NCBI RefSeq assembly: GCF_019749295.1
Contig: NZ_JACWFG010000006.1
Span: forward strand, 62,001 to 126,000
Reading direction: 5' to 3'
Length of the DNA stretch: 64,000 nt
Source: Neobacillus niacini
GTDB taxonomy: Bacteria > Bacillota > Bacilli > Bacillales > Cytobacillaceae
Program-made: the position numbers and the translations under genes
In this document: in pieces, positions 50,592-60,405 of the stretch
Layout: each line of letters begins with the position of its first letter
Numbering within the stretch: the stretch's first letter is position 1
The notes under the pieces: generated by a model
Database searches by the model: none
What the model saw: the letters and a program-made list of their open reading frames with translations, nothing else
What the model was told of the DNA's origin: nothing

Positions 50592-52610
50592 CTCAACACT
50601 GACTCTGCCTGAGAAGAATGTTGCTCCTCCGCCCATGTCGGCGATTCGGTCTGGTGTTAGTGTGTTAACGAGTTGTTTTGTACCCTCAATATCTGCCCAA
50701 AGTCCTTGGGAGACGACTACTCCTGGGAGGACGTTTTCTCCTGCACTCACCTTTAGAATACATTCCCCGCGTCCGTTCCAGACACGCACCTGATCCCCAT
50801 CCACAATACCAGCAGCGGCAGCATCATCCAAATTCATGTGTAACCGTGCTTCTTTTTCTAAACTTATATGCTTTTGATTATTTGAAAAAGTAGAGTTTAA
50901 GAAATTATGATTGGGTGCTGGGATAAATTGATAGGGATGGTCCCCGTCATGAACTAATGGAATATATGTTGGCAATGGAGGATATCCATATGCTTTCATC
51001 CGCTTAGAGTACAATTCAATTTTCCCGCTGGGTGTGCGCAGCTTGCCAGGGAACAATGGTTTGACATTTGCTTTTACAAACTGCTTCTCTACTAACTTCT
51101 CAAAATTGATTCCATCCAAATATGGGTTACTAGAATAATCAAGTGCTTGTCCAATCATTTCTGATTCTGATTCCGCAAAGGCATCGTCTTCAAATCCCAT
51201 TCCTTTTGACAATAAGCGGAAAACATCGACATTCGATTTTGCCTCACCGTATGCTTCAATCACTGGCTGTTGAATCTGAATATAATGATGCCAGTAGGAT
51301 GTATAGATATCAGTGTTTTCAAAGGATGAGGTTGCAGGCAGAACAATATCAGCATATTTGGCACTCTCTGTTAAAAATAAATCATGGACAACTGTGAATA
51401 AATCCTCACGCTCAAGACCCTGCCTCACTTTCTGTCCTTCTGGCGCTACAACAGCAGGATTACAACTATATATAAACAACGACTTTACAGGTGGTTCTAA
51501 CGAAAGCAGTGCTTCGCCAAGTTGGTTCATGTTAACAACCCTCGTTTGTTTGTTCTTCAATAACCGAGGACGCTGGAGTTTTGTTGTGTTCACTGAAAGA
51601 TACCCTGAATTCCCTTTAATGGCCCCGCCGCCTTTGAGAAGCCATTGACCTGTCAGTGCAGGAAGACATGAAATCGTACGGACAAACATGCCGCCATTGT
51701 CATGGTGCTGTGGTCCATTCCCGATTCTAATAAAGGAAGGTGAAGTATTTCCATACATTCTAGCAAGCTTATAGATATCTTCAACAGGAACACCGGTAAT
51801 TCCTGAAACGGTAATAGGGTCATATTGAACAACATGCTCGCGCAGTTCCTCATAACCGACTGTATATTGCTGCAGGAAGCTGGTATCAACCATGTTTTCC
51901 GCAAATAAAATATGCATAAGTCCAAGTGCTAGAGCACTATCTGTACCTGGTAAAATCGGAATAAACCAATCTGCTAATCTGCCAGTTTGATTTTTATGGA
52001 CATCAATTACCACAATTTTAGCGCCATTTTGTTTGCGTGCTTTTTGTGCGAGAGCTACTTGGTGCATATTGGTACTAGCTGCATTAATGCCCCAAAAAAT
52101 AATAAGTTTAGAATGTATCGTATCTTCAGGATCTACGCCATAACTTCCGCCAATGGTATATCTGTAACCCGCAGATCCGGCAGAGTTACAAATACTTCGT
52201 TCCAGCTGAGACGCACCTAAGCGATTGAAGAATCTGCGGTCCATTCCCTCGGCAGTCAGCAGCCCCATGTTTCCATAAAAACTATAGGGAAGAATACTTT
52301 CTGGACCATCTGCTTCAACAAGTGCCTTCCAACGGGAAGTAATAGTTGAAATAGCTTCGTCCCAGCTGATTCGCACAAACCTTCCTTCGCCCTTAGCTCC
52401 AACCCTTTTCATAGGATATTTAAGTCGGTTCTCATCGTAAATCCTTTCAGTCATATGCCGAACCTTATTGCAAATATTCCCCTTCGTCACCGGATGCTCC
52501 GGATCCCCCTCAACTTTAACAATCCTTCCATCCTCTTTATGCAGCAGCAAACCACACTGATCTGGACAATCCAGCGGGCAAACAGACTTAAAAACCCCAC
52601 TCTGTTCCAT
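50571..52610 (-). CDS. yoaE: Molybdopterin oxidoreductase, YoaE type
   Basis: 679 aa of the DMSO reductase/formate dehydrogenase superfamily. The 4Fe-4S site is CPLDCPDQCG plus NICNK (Cys about 11, 15, 19, 47). Bis-MGD domains follow: WGINAASTNMHQ, PGTDSALALG, and a C-terminal dinucleotide-binding domain (DDAAAAGIVDGDQVRVWNGRGE). There is no twin-arginine signal, so it is cytoplasmic. Same length and start as YoaE of B. subtilis, whose substrate is unknown. No partner subunits are adjacent. Flanked by 36-bp direct repeats. Confidence 0.9.
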   Translation of the reverse strand: MEQSGVFKSVCPLDCPDQCGLLLHKEDGRIVKVEGDPEHPVTKGNICNKVRHMTERIYDENRLKYPMKRVGAKGEGRFVRISWDEAISTITSRWKALVEADGPESILPYSFYGNMGLLTAEGMDRRFFNRLGASQLERSICNSAGSAGYRYTIGGSYGVDPEDTIHSKLIIFWGINAASTNMHQVALAQKARKQNGAKIVVIDVHKNQTGRLADWFIPILPGTDSALALGLMHILFAENMVDTSFLQQYTVGYEELREHVVQYDPITVSGITGVPVEDIYKLARMYGNTSPSFIRIGNGPQHHDNGGMFVRTISCLPALTGQWLLKGGGAIKGNSGYLSVNTTKLQRPRLLKNKQTRVVNMNQLGEALLSLEPPVKSLFIYSCNPAVVAPEGQKVRQGLEREDLFTVVHDLFLTESAKYADIVLPATSSFENTDIYTSYWHHYIQIQQPVIEAYGEAKSNVDVFRLLSKGMGFEDDAFAESESEMIGQALDYSSNPYLDGINFEKLVEKQFVKANVKPLFPGKLRTPSGKIELYSKRMKAYGYPPLPTYIPLVHDGDHPYQFIPAPNHNFLNSTFSNNQKHISLEKEARLHMNLDDAAAAGIVDGDQVRVWNGRGECILKVSAGENVLPGVVVSQGLWADIEGTKQLVNTLTPDRIADMGGGATFFSGRVSVEKIYSDV

Positions 52611-52644
52611 TGCGGGCTGACCTCCTTTTCGGTGACACTTTCGC

Positions 52645-52680
52645 GGTGCCTGTCACCATTTATACATCATTGTATATTTT
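52645..52680 (+). repeat. Dispersed repeat copy 8, right member of the 36-bp direct repeat around yoaE
   Basis: Same 36 bases as 50556-50591 with one C to T change, in the same orientation, 35 bases upstream of the yoaE start. A partial core (GGTGACA, 52631-52637) precedes it. Confidence 0.93.
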
Positions 52681-52735
52681 TTTCTATCATATGACAGCTT
52701 CTAGGGCTGAGCAAGTGCATAAATATTGCACGTAT

Positions 52736-52791
52736 GGAAAAAGGACTATCTTGCTTCCCTTCGATTAGATGGGGAATGCAGGATAGTCCTT
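52736..52791 (-). terminator. Terminator of the HupE gene
   Basis: AAGGACTATC (52741-52750) with GATAGTCCTT (52782-52791) and inner pairing CTTCCC/GGGGAA, then TTTTT on the minus strand. Confidence 0.85.
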
Positions 52792-52804
52792 GATAGTTAG
52801 GTTT

Positions 52805-54022
52805 TTATGTGAAGAGTCTTTCTATAAGCCAGAAGGCTCCCAGTGCTGCGACTATGATTGACCCAGCCTTAATAATCAGTCCCGATGATTTGAGTTTGAA
52901 CATATAGGTTAACAGTGGTAGAACGAGTAATACCAATGCTAACTGGACAACCTCGATTCCAATATTAAAATTGACTAAAGCAACCGCCAAGTCGGCTTTT
53001 GGGATGTTCATTTCCTTTAAGATATTGGCAAAACCAAGACCGTGAATTAAACCGAATAGGAAGGTTAGGCCCCAGCGATGATTGATTTCTTTTCGGAAAA
53101 TGTTTTCGAGCGCAACATAAACAATACTAAAGGCAATTACCGCCTCAACAAAACGTGAAGGCAGAGTGATAATTCCTAAAACAGCTAAACTAATCGTGAT
53201 ACTGTGGGCAATCGTAAAAGAAGTGATGATTGCTGCATATTGCTTGAACGTTTGCTTTCTCAATAGTAATGCTAATAAAAATAACAGATGGTCATACCCC
53301 GTTAAAATATGGAGCATGCCTAATTTGAAAAAGGAAAACCATCCGGAATTGGATGTCTCTTCTGCAGGAGCTGCTTCTAATTGATTTTCCTGTTCTGAAC
53401 TCTCGTCAGGCTGCGCCGTTTGTCCATCTTGTGGCTGCTCCTCCTGAGCTTCAGTTAAGAGAATCGTCCAAGTCCGCTCTTTTCCTTGCAAAATAGCCTG
53501 GCCGGTTGTACCAGCAAACTCAAAGGAAATTAAGTTAACATAATTGGTAGCCGGATCGTTTACATACAGGCCATCATTGAGGCTAAGAGTGTCTCCGGCA
53601 GAAAAGGCTGGAAAGGTTAAATAATAGGTTAAAAATATCTTATCTTCCTTTTTCTCTATGACCATTTTTTCCAAAGTGGGTTCTTGCTGCCGATTGTTTA
53701 AGTCAAGAGTTAAATGGTGGTGAACGAGTTCCTCTAACTCATGATTTTCCGCTTTCATTTCCGATTTCTCGAGTTCATTGTTTTTATTTTTATCAATATT
53801 CTCTATTAATTCAATAATTGACAGGGTATCAATAGAAAAAACAAACTCTGTCTTTTCCGGATCCATCTTTATATTTGTATAACTTGCGCTATAGGCATGG
53901 GCATATGTTAAGGATGGGAAAAATGAAGATATCATAAAAAATATGGCAAGTATATTAAGTAATCTACTCAATTTAAAATGAAATTTCAATACTTGTCCTT
54001 TTTTGTCAAAAAAAGAAATCAC
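52805..54022 (-). CDS. HupE/UreJ-type membrane protein with extracytoplasmic EF-hand-like domain
   Basis: 405 aa from GTG 54022, seven bases after AGGAGG. Signal or anchor helix, then an outside domain with an EF-hand-like loop (IDKNKNNELEKSEM), an acidic Gln/Glu-rich linker, and six or seven membrane helices with LGMLHILTGYDHLLFLLALLL and FLFGLIHGLGFANIL, the HupE/UreJ signature His-Asp-His pattern. Such proteins are linked to nickel or cobalt uptake. No urease or hydrogenase genes are in the window. Confidence 0.88.
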   Translation of the reverse strand: MISFFDKKGQVLKFHFKLSRLLNILAIFFMISSFFPSLTYAHAYSASYTNIKMDPEKTEFVFSIDTLSIIELIENIDKNKNNELEKSEMKAENHELEELVHHHLTLDLNNRQQEPTLEKMVIEKKEDKIFLTYYLTFPAFSAGDTLSLNDGLYVNDPATNYVNLISFEFAGTTGQAILQGKERTWTILLTEAQEEQPQDGQTAQPDESSEQENQLEAAPAEETSNSGWFSFFKLGMLHILTGYDHLLFLLALLLRKQTFKQYAAIITSFTIAHSITISLAVLGIITLPSRFVEAVIAFSIVYVALENIFRKEINHRWGLTFLFGLIHGLGFANILKEMNIPKADLAVALVNFNIGIEVVQLALVLLVLPLLTYMFKLKSSGLIIKAGSIIVAALGAFWLIERLFT

Positions 54023-54283
54023 TAAACAACCTCCTTTGTAATATTTTTATAAAATAGTTTTAAACGTAAAAAAGAAATCCTCCTATATATAATCACATTT
54101 CATCTGAGTTTGTATACATAAGAGGTAAATTATCAGTATAATTCCATGATTTTGGTTATTCCTATATTGGTGAAAATTTTGTAGAATAATAGAGCTATAT
54201 ATTAATTGAGAGAGGGAGAGAGGAGACTATTTACCTGAAAAGTAGAAATAGAAGGAAAAACAACACAAAAGGGTGGTACAGAG

Positions 54284-57200
54284 ATGAGTTATAGCAAGAG
54301 GAAAGATTTAAAACGCTGGACAAGCACATTCATGGCGTTTCTCTTATTAGTTAGCACCTTTTTGCCTAGCGGCTTAATGGGGAAAGCCTATGCCGAACAG
54401 GCAAGTCATGTCGTAATCTCTCAAGTTTATGGCGGTGGGGGTAATAGCGGAGCACCGTTTAATAAGGACTTTATTGAGTTATATAACCCAACTGACCAAG
54501 AAGTTTCATTAGATGGCTGGAAAGTTGAATATGCCTCAGCGGGCGGGACGACTTGGACGGGGACACCTCTGTCTGGAAAAATACCAGCTTATGGATACTA
54601 TTTAATTTCACAAGGCGGAGGAGCAAACGGTGTTGACCTTCCTACTCCTGACGCATCGGGCTCAGTTGGTATGGGTGCCGGTGCAGGTAAAGTGAAATTA
54701 GTAAGTAACGAATCAGTAGAAATAGATTATGTAGGATTTGGTTCTACTGCTAGTGTTTTTGAAGGAACGGGGCCAACCCCAGCACCTTCGGCTACCAAGA
54801 GTGTTCAGCGTAGACCATACGCCAACACAGAACCTGCAGCAGGTAAAGGAAATGCTTGGGATTCCGATGACAACAAAACAGACTTTGTTGCAGTAACGCC
54901 AGTGCCAAAAAATACTGCAAGCACTCCTGAAGAGCCAATGGTTCCACAAATAAGTTTGCAGCCTAAAGGTTTTCATATTCAATTTTTACAAACTGGTACT
55001 TCTGTAAAAGTTACAGGGGGACCTGAAGCTGTTGAGGGCCATTCCACAATTAAAATTTATGAAAACGCAAACAAAGGAACTGCTCTTGCGACAGCAACAG
55101 CTGAAGAAAACGGTTCTTTTGAGATTACCTTCACTTCTGAAAAAGTGCTATCAGCAGTATTTATTGCTGCCACACAGACTGATTTAGATGAAAGTGCTGC
55201 TATTCAAATTAATAAAGCAGGACCAAGTGCCAATGTTGTAGTTGATAAGCTAAGCTACATGGTAAACGCTGGTAAGGGTACTTTAATTGGCGGTGCGGGT
55301 GCTGCTGTTAAGGAAGCTATTATTAATGTATATGCCGATGAAGCGGCTACACAAAAATTAAATACAGCTGAAGTGAAAGCTGGTGCAACAGGAGATTTCA
55401 ATATTACGATTAACAATGCTCCTGATAAAGTTTATGTTACACAAAAGACAACTAGTGATAAAGGAACTATGTTAGAAAGCGTTCCTGTCGCGATTGAAAA
55501 AGCTGTGTTAGATGTTGTTACACCTTTAAATGAGGTAAAAGCAACAGATTCTAAAGGGATTTTGCTAAACCTAAACAATTTTTACACGATTGAAGGTATA
55601 GTAACCGTTCAAAATGGTGTTCTTGGAACTCAGAAAAATAACTATTATATACAAGACACAACTGGCGGTATCAACGTATTCGGAAGCTTTGATTCAAATC
55701 TCAGCATTCAACGCGGGGACAAACTAAAAGTAACGGGAAAAGTCATCGTTTATAATGGTTTAACTGAGTTTGAACCAACTGCAATTGTTAAAATCAGCGA
55801 AGGAAATCCAATTCCAGCTGTAAAAGATATTACCATTCTTGATTTAAATATATTTACAGTGGCCGAGCCTCTTGAAGGAAGCCTTGTAAAAGTAAGCGGT
55901 AAAGTATCAACAGTAGCAGCTACTGGTGCGAATTACAACGTTACATTGGTAGATGAAAACAATAAAGCAACTACTATCCGAGTAATGGGATCTACTGGTA
56001 TCAAGCCTGACATAGATTTCATAATCGGCAACAGCTATTCTGTAACAGGAATAGTGGGGCAATATACAACAAATGCAACACATGTTAATGGATATCAAGT
56101 ATTTCCACGTGACGTAAAAGACATTACACCAATGTTAAACTTAAACCATACACCTCTAACTCAGGTTTATGAAGATGCAAATATAGAATTTGTTGCGGCT
56201 GCTAGTGGTGCTGAGTCTGTAACAGCTTACTACCGTGAAATAGGAGCAACAGAATATACTTCACTTCCAATGACTTCTACAACAGAAGGTCGTTATACAG
56301 CAACTCTTAATGGAGCTGATGTACCGGCAATTGGATTTGAATATTATATTGAAGCAAAATCAGGAGAAAAGACGCAAACTTCTGGAACAGCTGGTGCGCC
56401 GCATCAAGTGACCTTGATTGCAGACACCTTTGCACCAGAATTCCTAAGCGAAACTCCTCAAAATGGAACTAGGGTAGAAAGCCCGCGACCAGAAATTTCA
56501 GTTGTAATGGAAGATCCAAGTGAAGTAGATACAACAACTGTTAAGGTTTGGTTTGACGGAACTGAAGTAACAAACGCAACAATCAGCAAAAAACAGGTAA
56601 AATACACACCTGAGCAAGACCTTGAAATCGGTGTTCATACTGTAAAAGTAGAAGCAACTGACTCTAAAGGGAATACCGGCACGAAAGAATGGACATTTGA
56701 ATCTGTTCCTCGTTTCACTGGCGGTCAGCATTTCCGTGGAACAACTCACAATCATACGAATATTTCTCATGATGGTGCGGGAAGTCCAGAAGCAGCGGTT
56801 GCGGCTGGTAAAAGATACGGATATGACTGGTTTGCTTTCTCTGACCATTCACATGATATCGATCCAACCTTACTTGGTCAGGACACAGTGGTTCGTGATG
56901 GTATGCAGGAACGTACAGGTAGTTCAGATTGGCAGTTAACGAAGGATTTAGCTGTAAAGAACACTGAAAATGGTGAATATGTAGTTTTCCCAGCATTTGA
57001 AATGACTTCTACAACATGGGGACATTCAAATATCTTTGGATCAGAGAACTTCATTGATCGTAATATTAACGGAAAGCAATACCAAGATTTAAACCAATAC
57101 TATGCATGGGTTATGACATATGACGACATCGTTGGACAGTTTAACCACCCAGATATGTCAAACAATGCATTCAACAACTTCAAACCTTATAACAAGGAAG

Positions 57201-60200
57201 TGGACAAGCTTTTCACCATGCTTGAAGTTGGTAATGGTTCAGGACACTACGCTTATGCGAATGCTGAGAAGAAATTCTTCTCTGTACTGGATTTAGGCTG
57301 GCACGTAGCTCCAACTTATGGTGAGGATAACCATGAAGGAACATGGGGAAAAACAAGAGCGCGTACAGTTATCGTTGCCGATGATCTTTCACAAGCATCT
57401 CTATTACACTCAATGCGTAATATGCGTGTATACATGGTAGAAGATCCAAACTTCACACTGAATGTATTGGCAAATGGCTATTATATGGGTTCCACCGTTG
57501 ATAGCAAGGAATTAAAATTCAATATTACAGGAAGCGACTTAGTTGCTGAAAATCGTTCTATGAGTGAATATGACTACTTGGCTGCTGATTATAAATCAGA
57601 TGATAGAGTTGAAAAAGTAGAACTAATTACAAATGGCGGAGTTGTAGTGGATTCATACTCACCAATGACAAAAGATTTCACATGGGAACCTTCTTATAAG
57701 GTTGCTGGCGGTCAACAATGGTTTGTCGTTCGAGTAACACAAGCAGATGGTGAGAGAATGTATTCTGCTCCAATCTGGTCGAAAGAAGAAGCAGTAGACG
57801 TACGTGTTAACGGAATCGATGTTGAAGGTGATGTTATTATTGCCGGAAACCCTGCTACTTTAAAAGCAAATGTAAGCAACAATGGTACGCAAGAAGTACA
57901 AAATGTGAAGGTTGACCTTTATTTTGATGAGGTAAAAGAATCAAACCTTTTCGGTACACAAAACCTTTCATCAATCGTTTCAAAGGGTGTAGGTACAGCA
58001 ACATTCACCTGGAACGACGCAACAAAGGGCAATCACAAGTTAATTGCTGTCACTACATCTGAATATGGAGGCAATCAGTTTACTCTAGATGTAGATGTAA
58101 AAGAGCCGCTCGGCATTAAGGTTATGATTGATGCGAAACACAACAATGAAAACACAAGTTCAGATGGTGGAACGTATAAAGACAACCTAAAAGCCTTCAC
58201 CGTTCTTTTACAAAAAGAAGGATATACTGTTGTTGAAAACAAAGAAACGATTACAGACACGGTATTAAGCAGCGTTAAGGTTTTAGTGGTTACACACAAT
58301 CGCGTTGCCTTTACAGCAGAAGAGAAAACTGCGATTGCTAATTTTGTGAAAAATGGCGGTTCTGTCTTGTTTGCTGGTAAGAGTAATAACAGCACAGACC
58401 CAACAATCAATAACTCATTGCTGGCGGAAATTGGTTCTGCTATCCGAATGGGTAATGATGGAGTGTTTGATGATAGTAAATCAGGGAACTTCTGGAGTGA
58501 TCCAAAAGTAAGTCCATTTGCAGTCAGAGTGTTCCCTGGATTAGTGTCAAACTATATAACTGACCGCGTATCGTTCATAGATTACTACAGCGGAACAAGT
58601 TTATCAGGCGTGAATGACCAACCACTATTAGACGGTGGCAAAGTTACTATTCTAGCTAAGGGTAATGAAACTACGTATCAAGGGAATATTAAAGGCGGTT
58701 ATACGTACGACGCCGTTTCTGATACTACTGGAGGCTCAGCCATTCCGTTGATTGCTTCTGAAGAAATCGGTGAAAATGGCCGTGTCATCGTGTCTGGTAT
58801 GAATATCTTTAATGACAAGCAGATTGATGAAGCGTATGAACCAAAAGGTAATGACGAATTCTCGCTAAATGCAGTTAACTGGCTTGCGGGACGTGAAACA
58901 AAAGTTACCAAGATTGGGGAGGCCCGTGGTTTAGCAGAGGACTCTTCAACGGTAATAGAAGGAACGGTAACAACGGGTGCCGGCGTATTCTTCGACGCAT
59001 TCTATGTACAGGATGAAACTGGCGGTATCATGGCTTTCCAGGAAGTTCCGGCGGGAAGCATTAAACCAGGTGATAAAGTTCGTATTTACGGACATATTAT
59101 TACCTTCGACGGAAACAAAGAGATTGAGTTTACTAGTTTTGACCAGGATGTTATAAAAATTGGTACAGGTGATCCAGTACAGCCTAAGGTGGTCCCTACG
59201 GTTGAAGCAACATCTGATGCCAACCAAGGTTTACTTGTTAAGGTAAAAGGAAAAGTGGTATCTATATTTGACGATAATTCTTATATCATCAACGATGGAA
59301 CTGGGGACGTGTTAGTCTTTACAGATGGTTATATTGTTAACCAAAGCGGTCCAGTGCCTATCCTTAAAGTTGGCGATACACTTGAAGCAGTCGGTCTTTC
59401 CGGTACTTTTGCAGATGGTACACGTATCCGTGTGAGAGACACGAAAGAATTGATCGGTACCGATACGAGTAAACCTGAAGTACCAGTTGTAAACCCAGTA
59501 ACAGACCAAGACACAGTGATTAGCGGAACAACAGAAGCAAATGTCGTTGTAACAGCAAAAGTTAATGAACAAGAAATTGGGACAACGAATGCTAATGCAG
59601 AAGGTTATTTCACTATCGAAGTGGCTAAGCAAGTAGCAGGTACGAAGGTTCTTGTGACAGCAACTGACACTGCAGGTAATGTAAGTGAAAGTACGGAAGT
59701 AACAGTTGCGGATGTTACAGCACCAGAAGCACCTATTGTAAATGCTGTAAACGATAATGACATCATAATTAATGGAACTGCTGAAGCAGGAGCAACTGTT
59801 ATTGCGGAGGTTAATGGTGAAAAGATTGGCGAAGCAACTGCGAATACAGAGGGCCAGTTCACTATTAACATAGCAAAGCAGGCAGTGGGTAAAACGATTA
59901 TTGTGACTGCTTTAGACACTGCCAACAATAAGAGCGATGATACTCAAGTTACGGTTGTAGATGAAGTAGTGACAAATGTCAGTGTTGAACACACTGTAAC
60001 AGGTAACCATGCATTTAAAAACCTATATCAATTCTCTGCAGCTTCAGAAGGAAGCAGATATGCGGTATATCGATTCTTACTAGAAGATGAAAAGGGAGAT
60101 ATTACCCTATTACAGAATTACGGAGTAAATAGCTCAGTAACTTGGACACCTAAAAAGCCTGGAACCTACAAGGTCATTGTCCTAGCAAAAGACCATTTCA

Positions 60201-60271
60201 ATAATGGTTTCTCCGCAAGTTATTCTGAGGCCGAAACAGAAATAACTATTAAAGTTGATCCCGGAAAATAA
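54284..60271 (+). CDS. 1995-residue secreted mosaic protein with PHP-type phosphoesterase domain (CehA/McbA-like)
   Basis: Signal peptide ending GKAYAEQ, lamin-tail domain (VVISQVYGGGGNSGAPFNKD, about 43-165), Ig-like modules (about 230-410), OB-fold domain (NNYYIQDTTGGINVFGSF, about 435-610), Fn3-like region, then a PHP metalloesterase domain. Its metal residues are HFRGTTHNHTNISHDG and WFAFSDHSHD (about 814-860) and FNHPDMSNNAF. CARDB-like and DUF4350-like (VLVVTHNRVAFTAEEK, about 1340) regions follow, then a second OB tandem (1545-1720), two Big_6-type Ig repeats (1735-1890) and a C-terminal Y-rich domain. No endonuclease/phosphatase domain and no cell-wall anchor. Probably hydrolyses phosphate esters or DNA outside the cell. 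Confidence 0.88.
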   Translation: MSYSKRKDLKRWTSTFMAFLLLVSTFLPSGLMGKAYAEQASHVVISQVYGGGGNSGAPFNKDFIELYNPTDQEVSLDGWKVEYASAGGTTWTGTPLSGKIPAYGYYLISQGGGANGVDLPTPDASGSVGMGAGAGKVKLVSNESVEIDYVGFGSTASVFEGTGPTPAPSATKSVQRRPYANTEPAAGKGNAWDSDDNKTDFVAVTPVPKNTASTPEEPMVPQISLQPKGFHIQFLQTGTSVKVTGGPEAVEGHSTIKIYENANKGTALATATAEENGSFEITFTSEKVLSAVFIAATQTDLDESAAIQINKAGPSANVVVDKLSYMVNAGKGTLIGGAGAAVKEAIINVYADEAATQKLNTAEVKAGATGDFNITINNAPDKVYVTQKTTSDKGTMLESVPVAIEKAVLDVVTPLNEVKATDSKGILLNLNNFYTIEGIVTVQNGVLGTQKNNYYIQDTTGGINVFGSFDSNLSIQRGDKLKVTGKVIVYNGLTEFEPTAIVKISEGNPIPAVKDITILDLNIFTVAEPLEGSLVKVSGKVSTVAATGANYNVTLVDENNKATTIRVMGSTGIKPDIDFIIGNSYSVTGIVGQYTTNATHVNGYQVFPRDVKDITPMLNLNHTPLTQVYEDANIEFVAAASGAESVTAYYREIGATEYTSLPMTSTTEGRYTATLNGADVPAIGFEYYIEAKSGEKTQTSGTAGAPHQVTLIADTFAPEFLSETPQNGTRVESPRPEISVVMEDPSEVDTTTVKVWFDGTEVTNATISKKQVKYTPEQDLEIGVHTVKVEATDSKGNTGTKEWTFESVPRFTGGQHFRGTTHNHTNISHDGAGSPEAAVAAGKRYGYDWFAFSDHSHDIDPTLLGQDTVVRDGMQERTGSSDWQLTKDLAVKNTENGEYVVFPAFEMTSTTWGHSNIFGSENFIDRNINGKQYQDLNQYYAWVMTYDDIVGQFNHPDMSNNAFNNFKPYNKEVDKLFTMLEVGNGSGHYAYANAEKKFFSVLDLGWHVAPTYGEDNHEGTWGKTRARTVIVADDLSQASLLHSMRNMRVYMVEDPNFTLNVLANGYYMGSTVDSKELKFNITGSDLVAENRSMSEYDYLAADYKSDDRVEKVELITNGGVVVDSYSPMTKDFTWEPSYKVAGGQQWFVVRVTQADGERMYSAPIWSKEEAVDVRVNGIDVEGDVIIAGNPATLKANVSNNGTQEVQNVKVDLYFDEVKESNLFGTQNLSSIVSKGVGTATFTWNDATKGNHKLIAVTTSEYGGNQFTLDVDVKEPLGIKVMIDAKHNNENTSSDGGTYKDNLKAFTVLLQKEGYTVVENKETITDTVLSSVKVLVVTHNRVAFTAEEKTAIANFVKNGGSVLFAGKSNNSTDPTINNSLLAEIGSAIRMGNDGVFDDSKSGNFWSDPKVSPFAVRVFPGLVSNYITDRVSFIDYYSGTSLSGVNDQPLLDGGKVTILAKGNETTYQGNIKGGYTYDAVSDTTGGSAIPLIASEEIGENGRVIVSGMNIFNDKQIDEAYEPKGNDEFSLNAVNWLAGRETKVTKIGEARGLAEDSSTVIEGTVTTGAGVFFDAFYVQDETGGIMAFQEVPAGSIKPGDKVRIYGHIITFDGNKEIEFTSFDQDVIKIGTGDPVQPKVVPTVEATSDANQGLLVKVKGKVVSIFDDNSYIINDGTGDVLVFTDGYIVNQSGPVPILKVGDTLEAVGLSGTFADGTRIRVRDTKELIGTDTSKPEVPVVNPVTDQDTVISGTTEANVVVTAKVNEQEIGTTNANAEGYFTIEVAKQVAGTKVLVTATDTAGNVSESTEVTVADVTAPEAPIVNAVNDNDIIINGTAEAGATVIAEVNGEKIGEATANTEGQFTINIAKQAVGKTIIVTALDTANNKSDDTQVTVVDEVVTNVSVEHTVTGNHAFKNLYQFSAASEGSRYAVYRFLLEDEKGDITLLQNYGVNSSVTWTPKKPGTYKVIVLAKDHFNNGFSASYSEAETEITIKVDPGK

Positions 60272-60276
60272 ATAAG

Positions 60277-60318
60277 AAAAAGGTGGATAGAGTAGAAATA
60301 CTCTCTCCACCTTTTTTT
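60277..60318 (+). terminator. Terminator of the mosaic protein gene
   Basis: AGGTGGATAGAGTA (60281-60294) with TACTCTCTCCACCT (60299-60312), GAAA loop, flanked by A and T runs. Confidence 0.93.
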
Positions 60319-60405
60319 AACTGGAGGAAAAACTAAATTAATTAGCTATCCACCCAAAATAAATATAACCTCTTATTTTATAGTATTCTATTAACGTACA
60401 GTAAG

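Noticed and set aside
56498..56848. Minus-strand frames within the 1995-residue gene
   Set aside because: Several short antisense frames occur as expected by chance in a 6-kb gene; none has a ribosome site or known motif.
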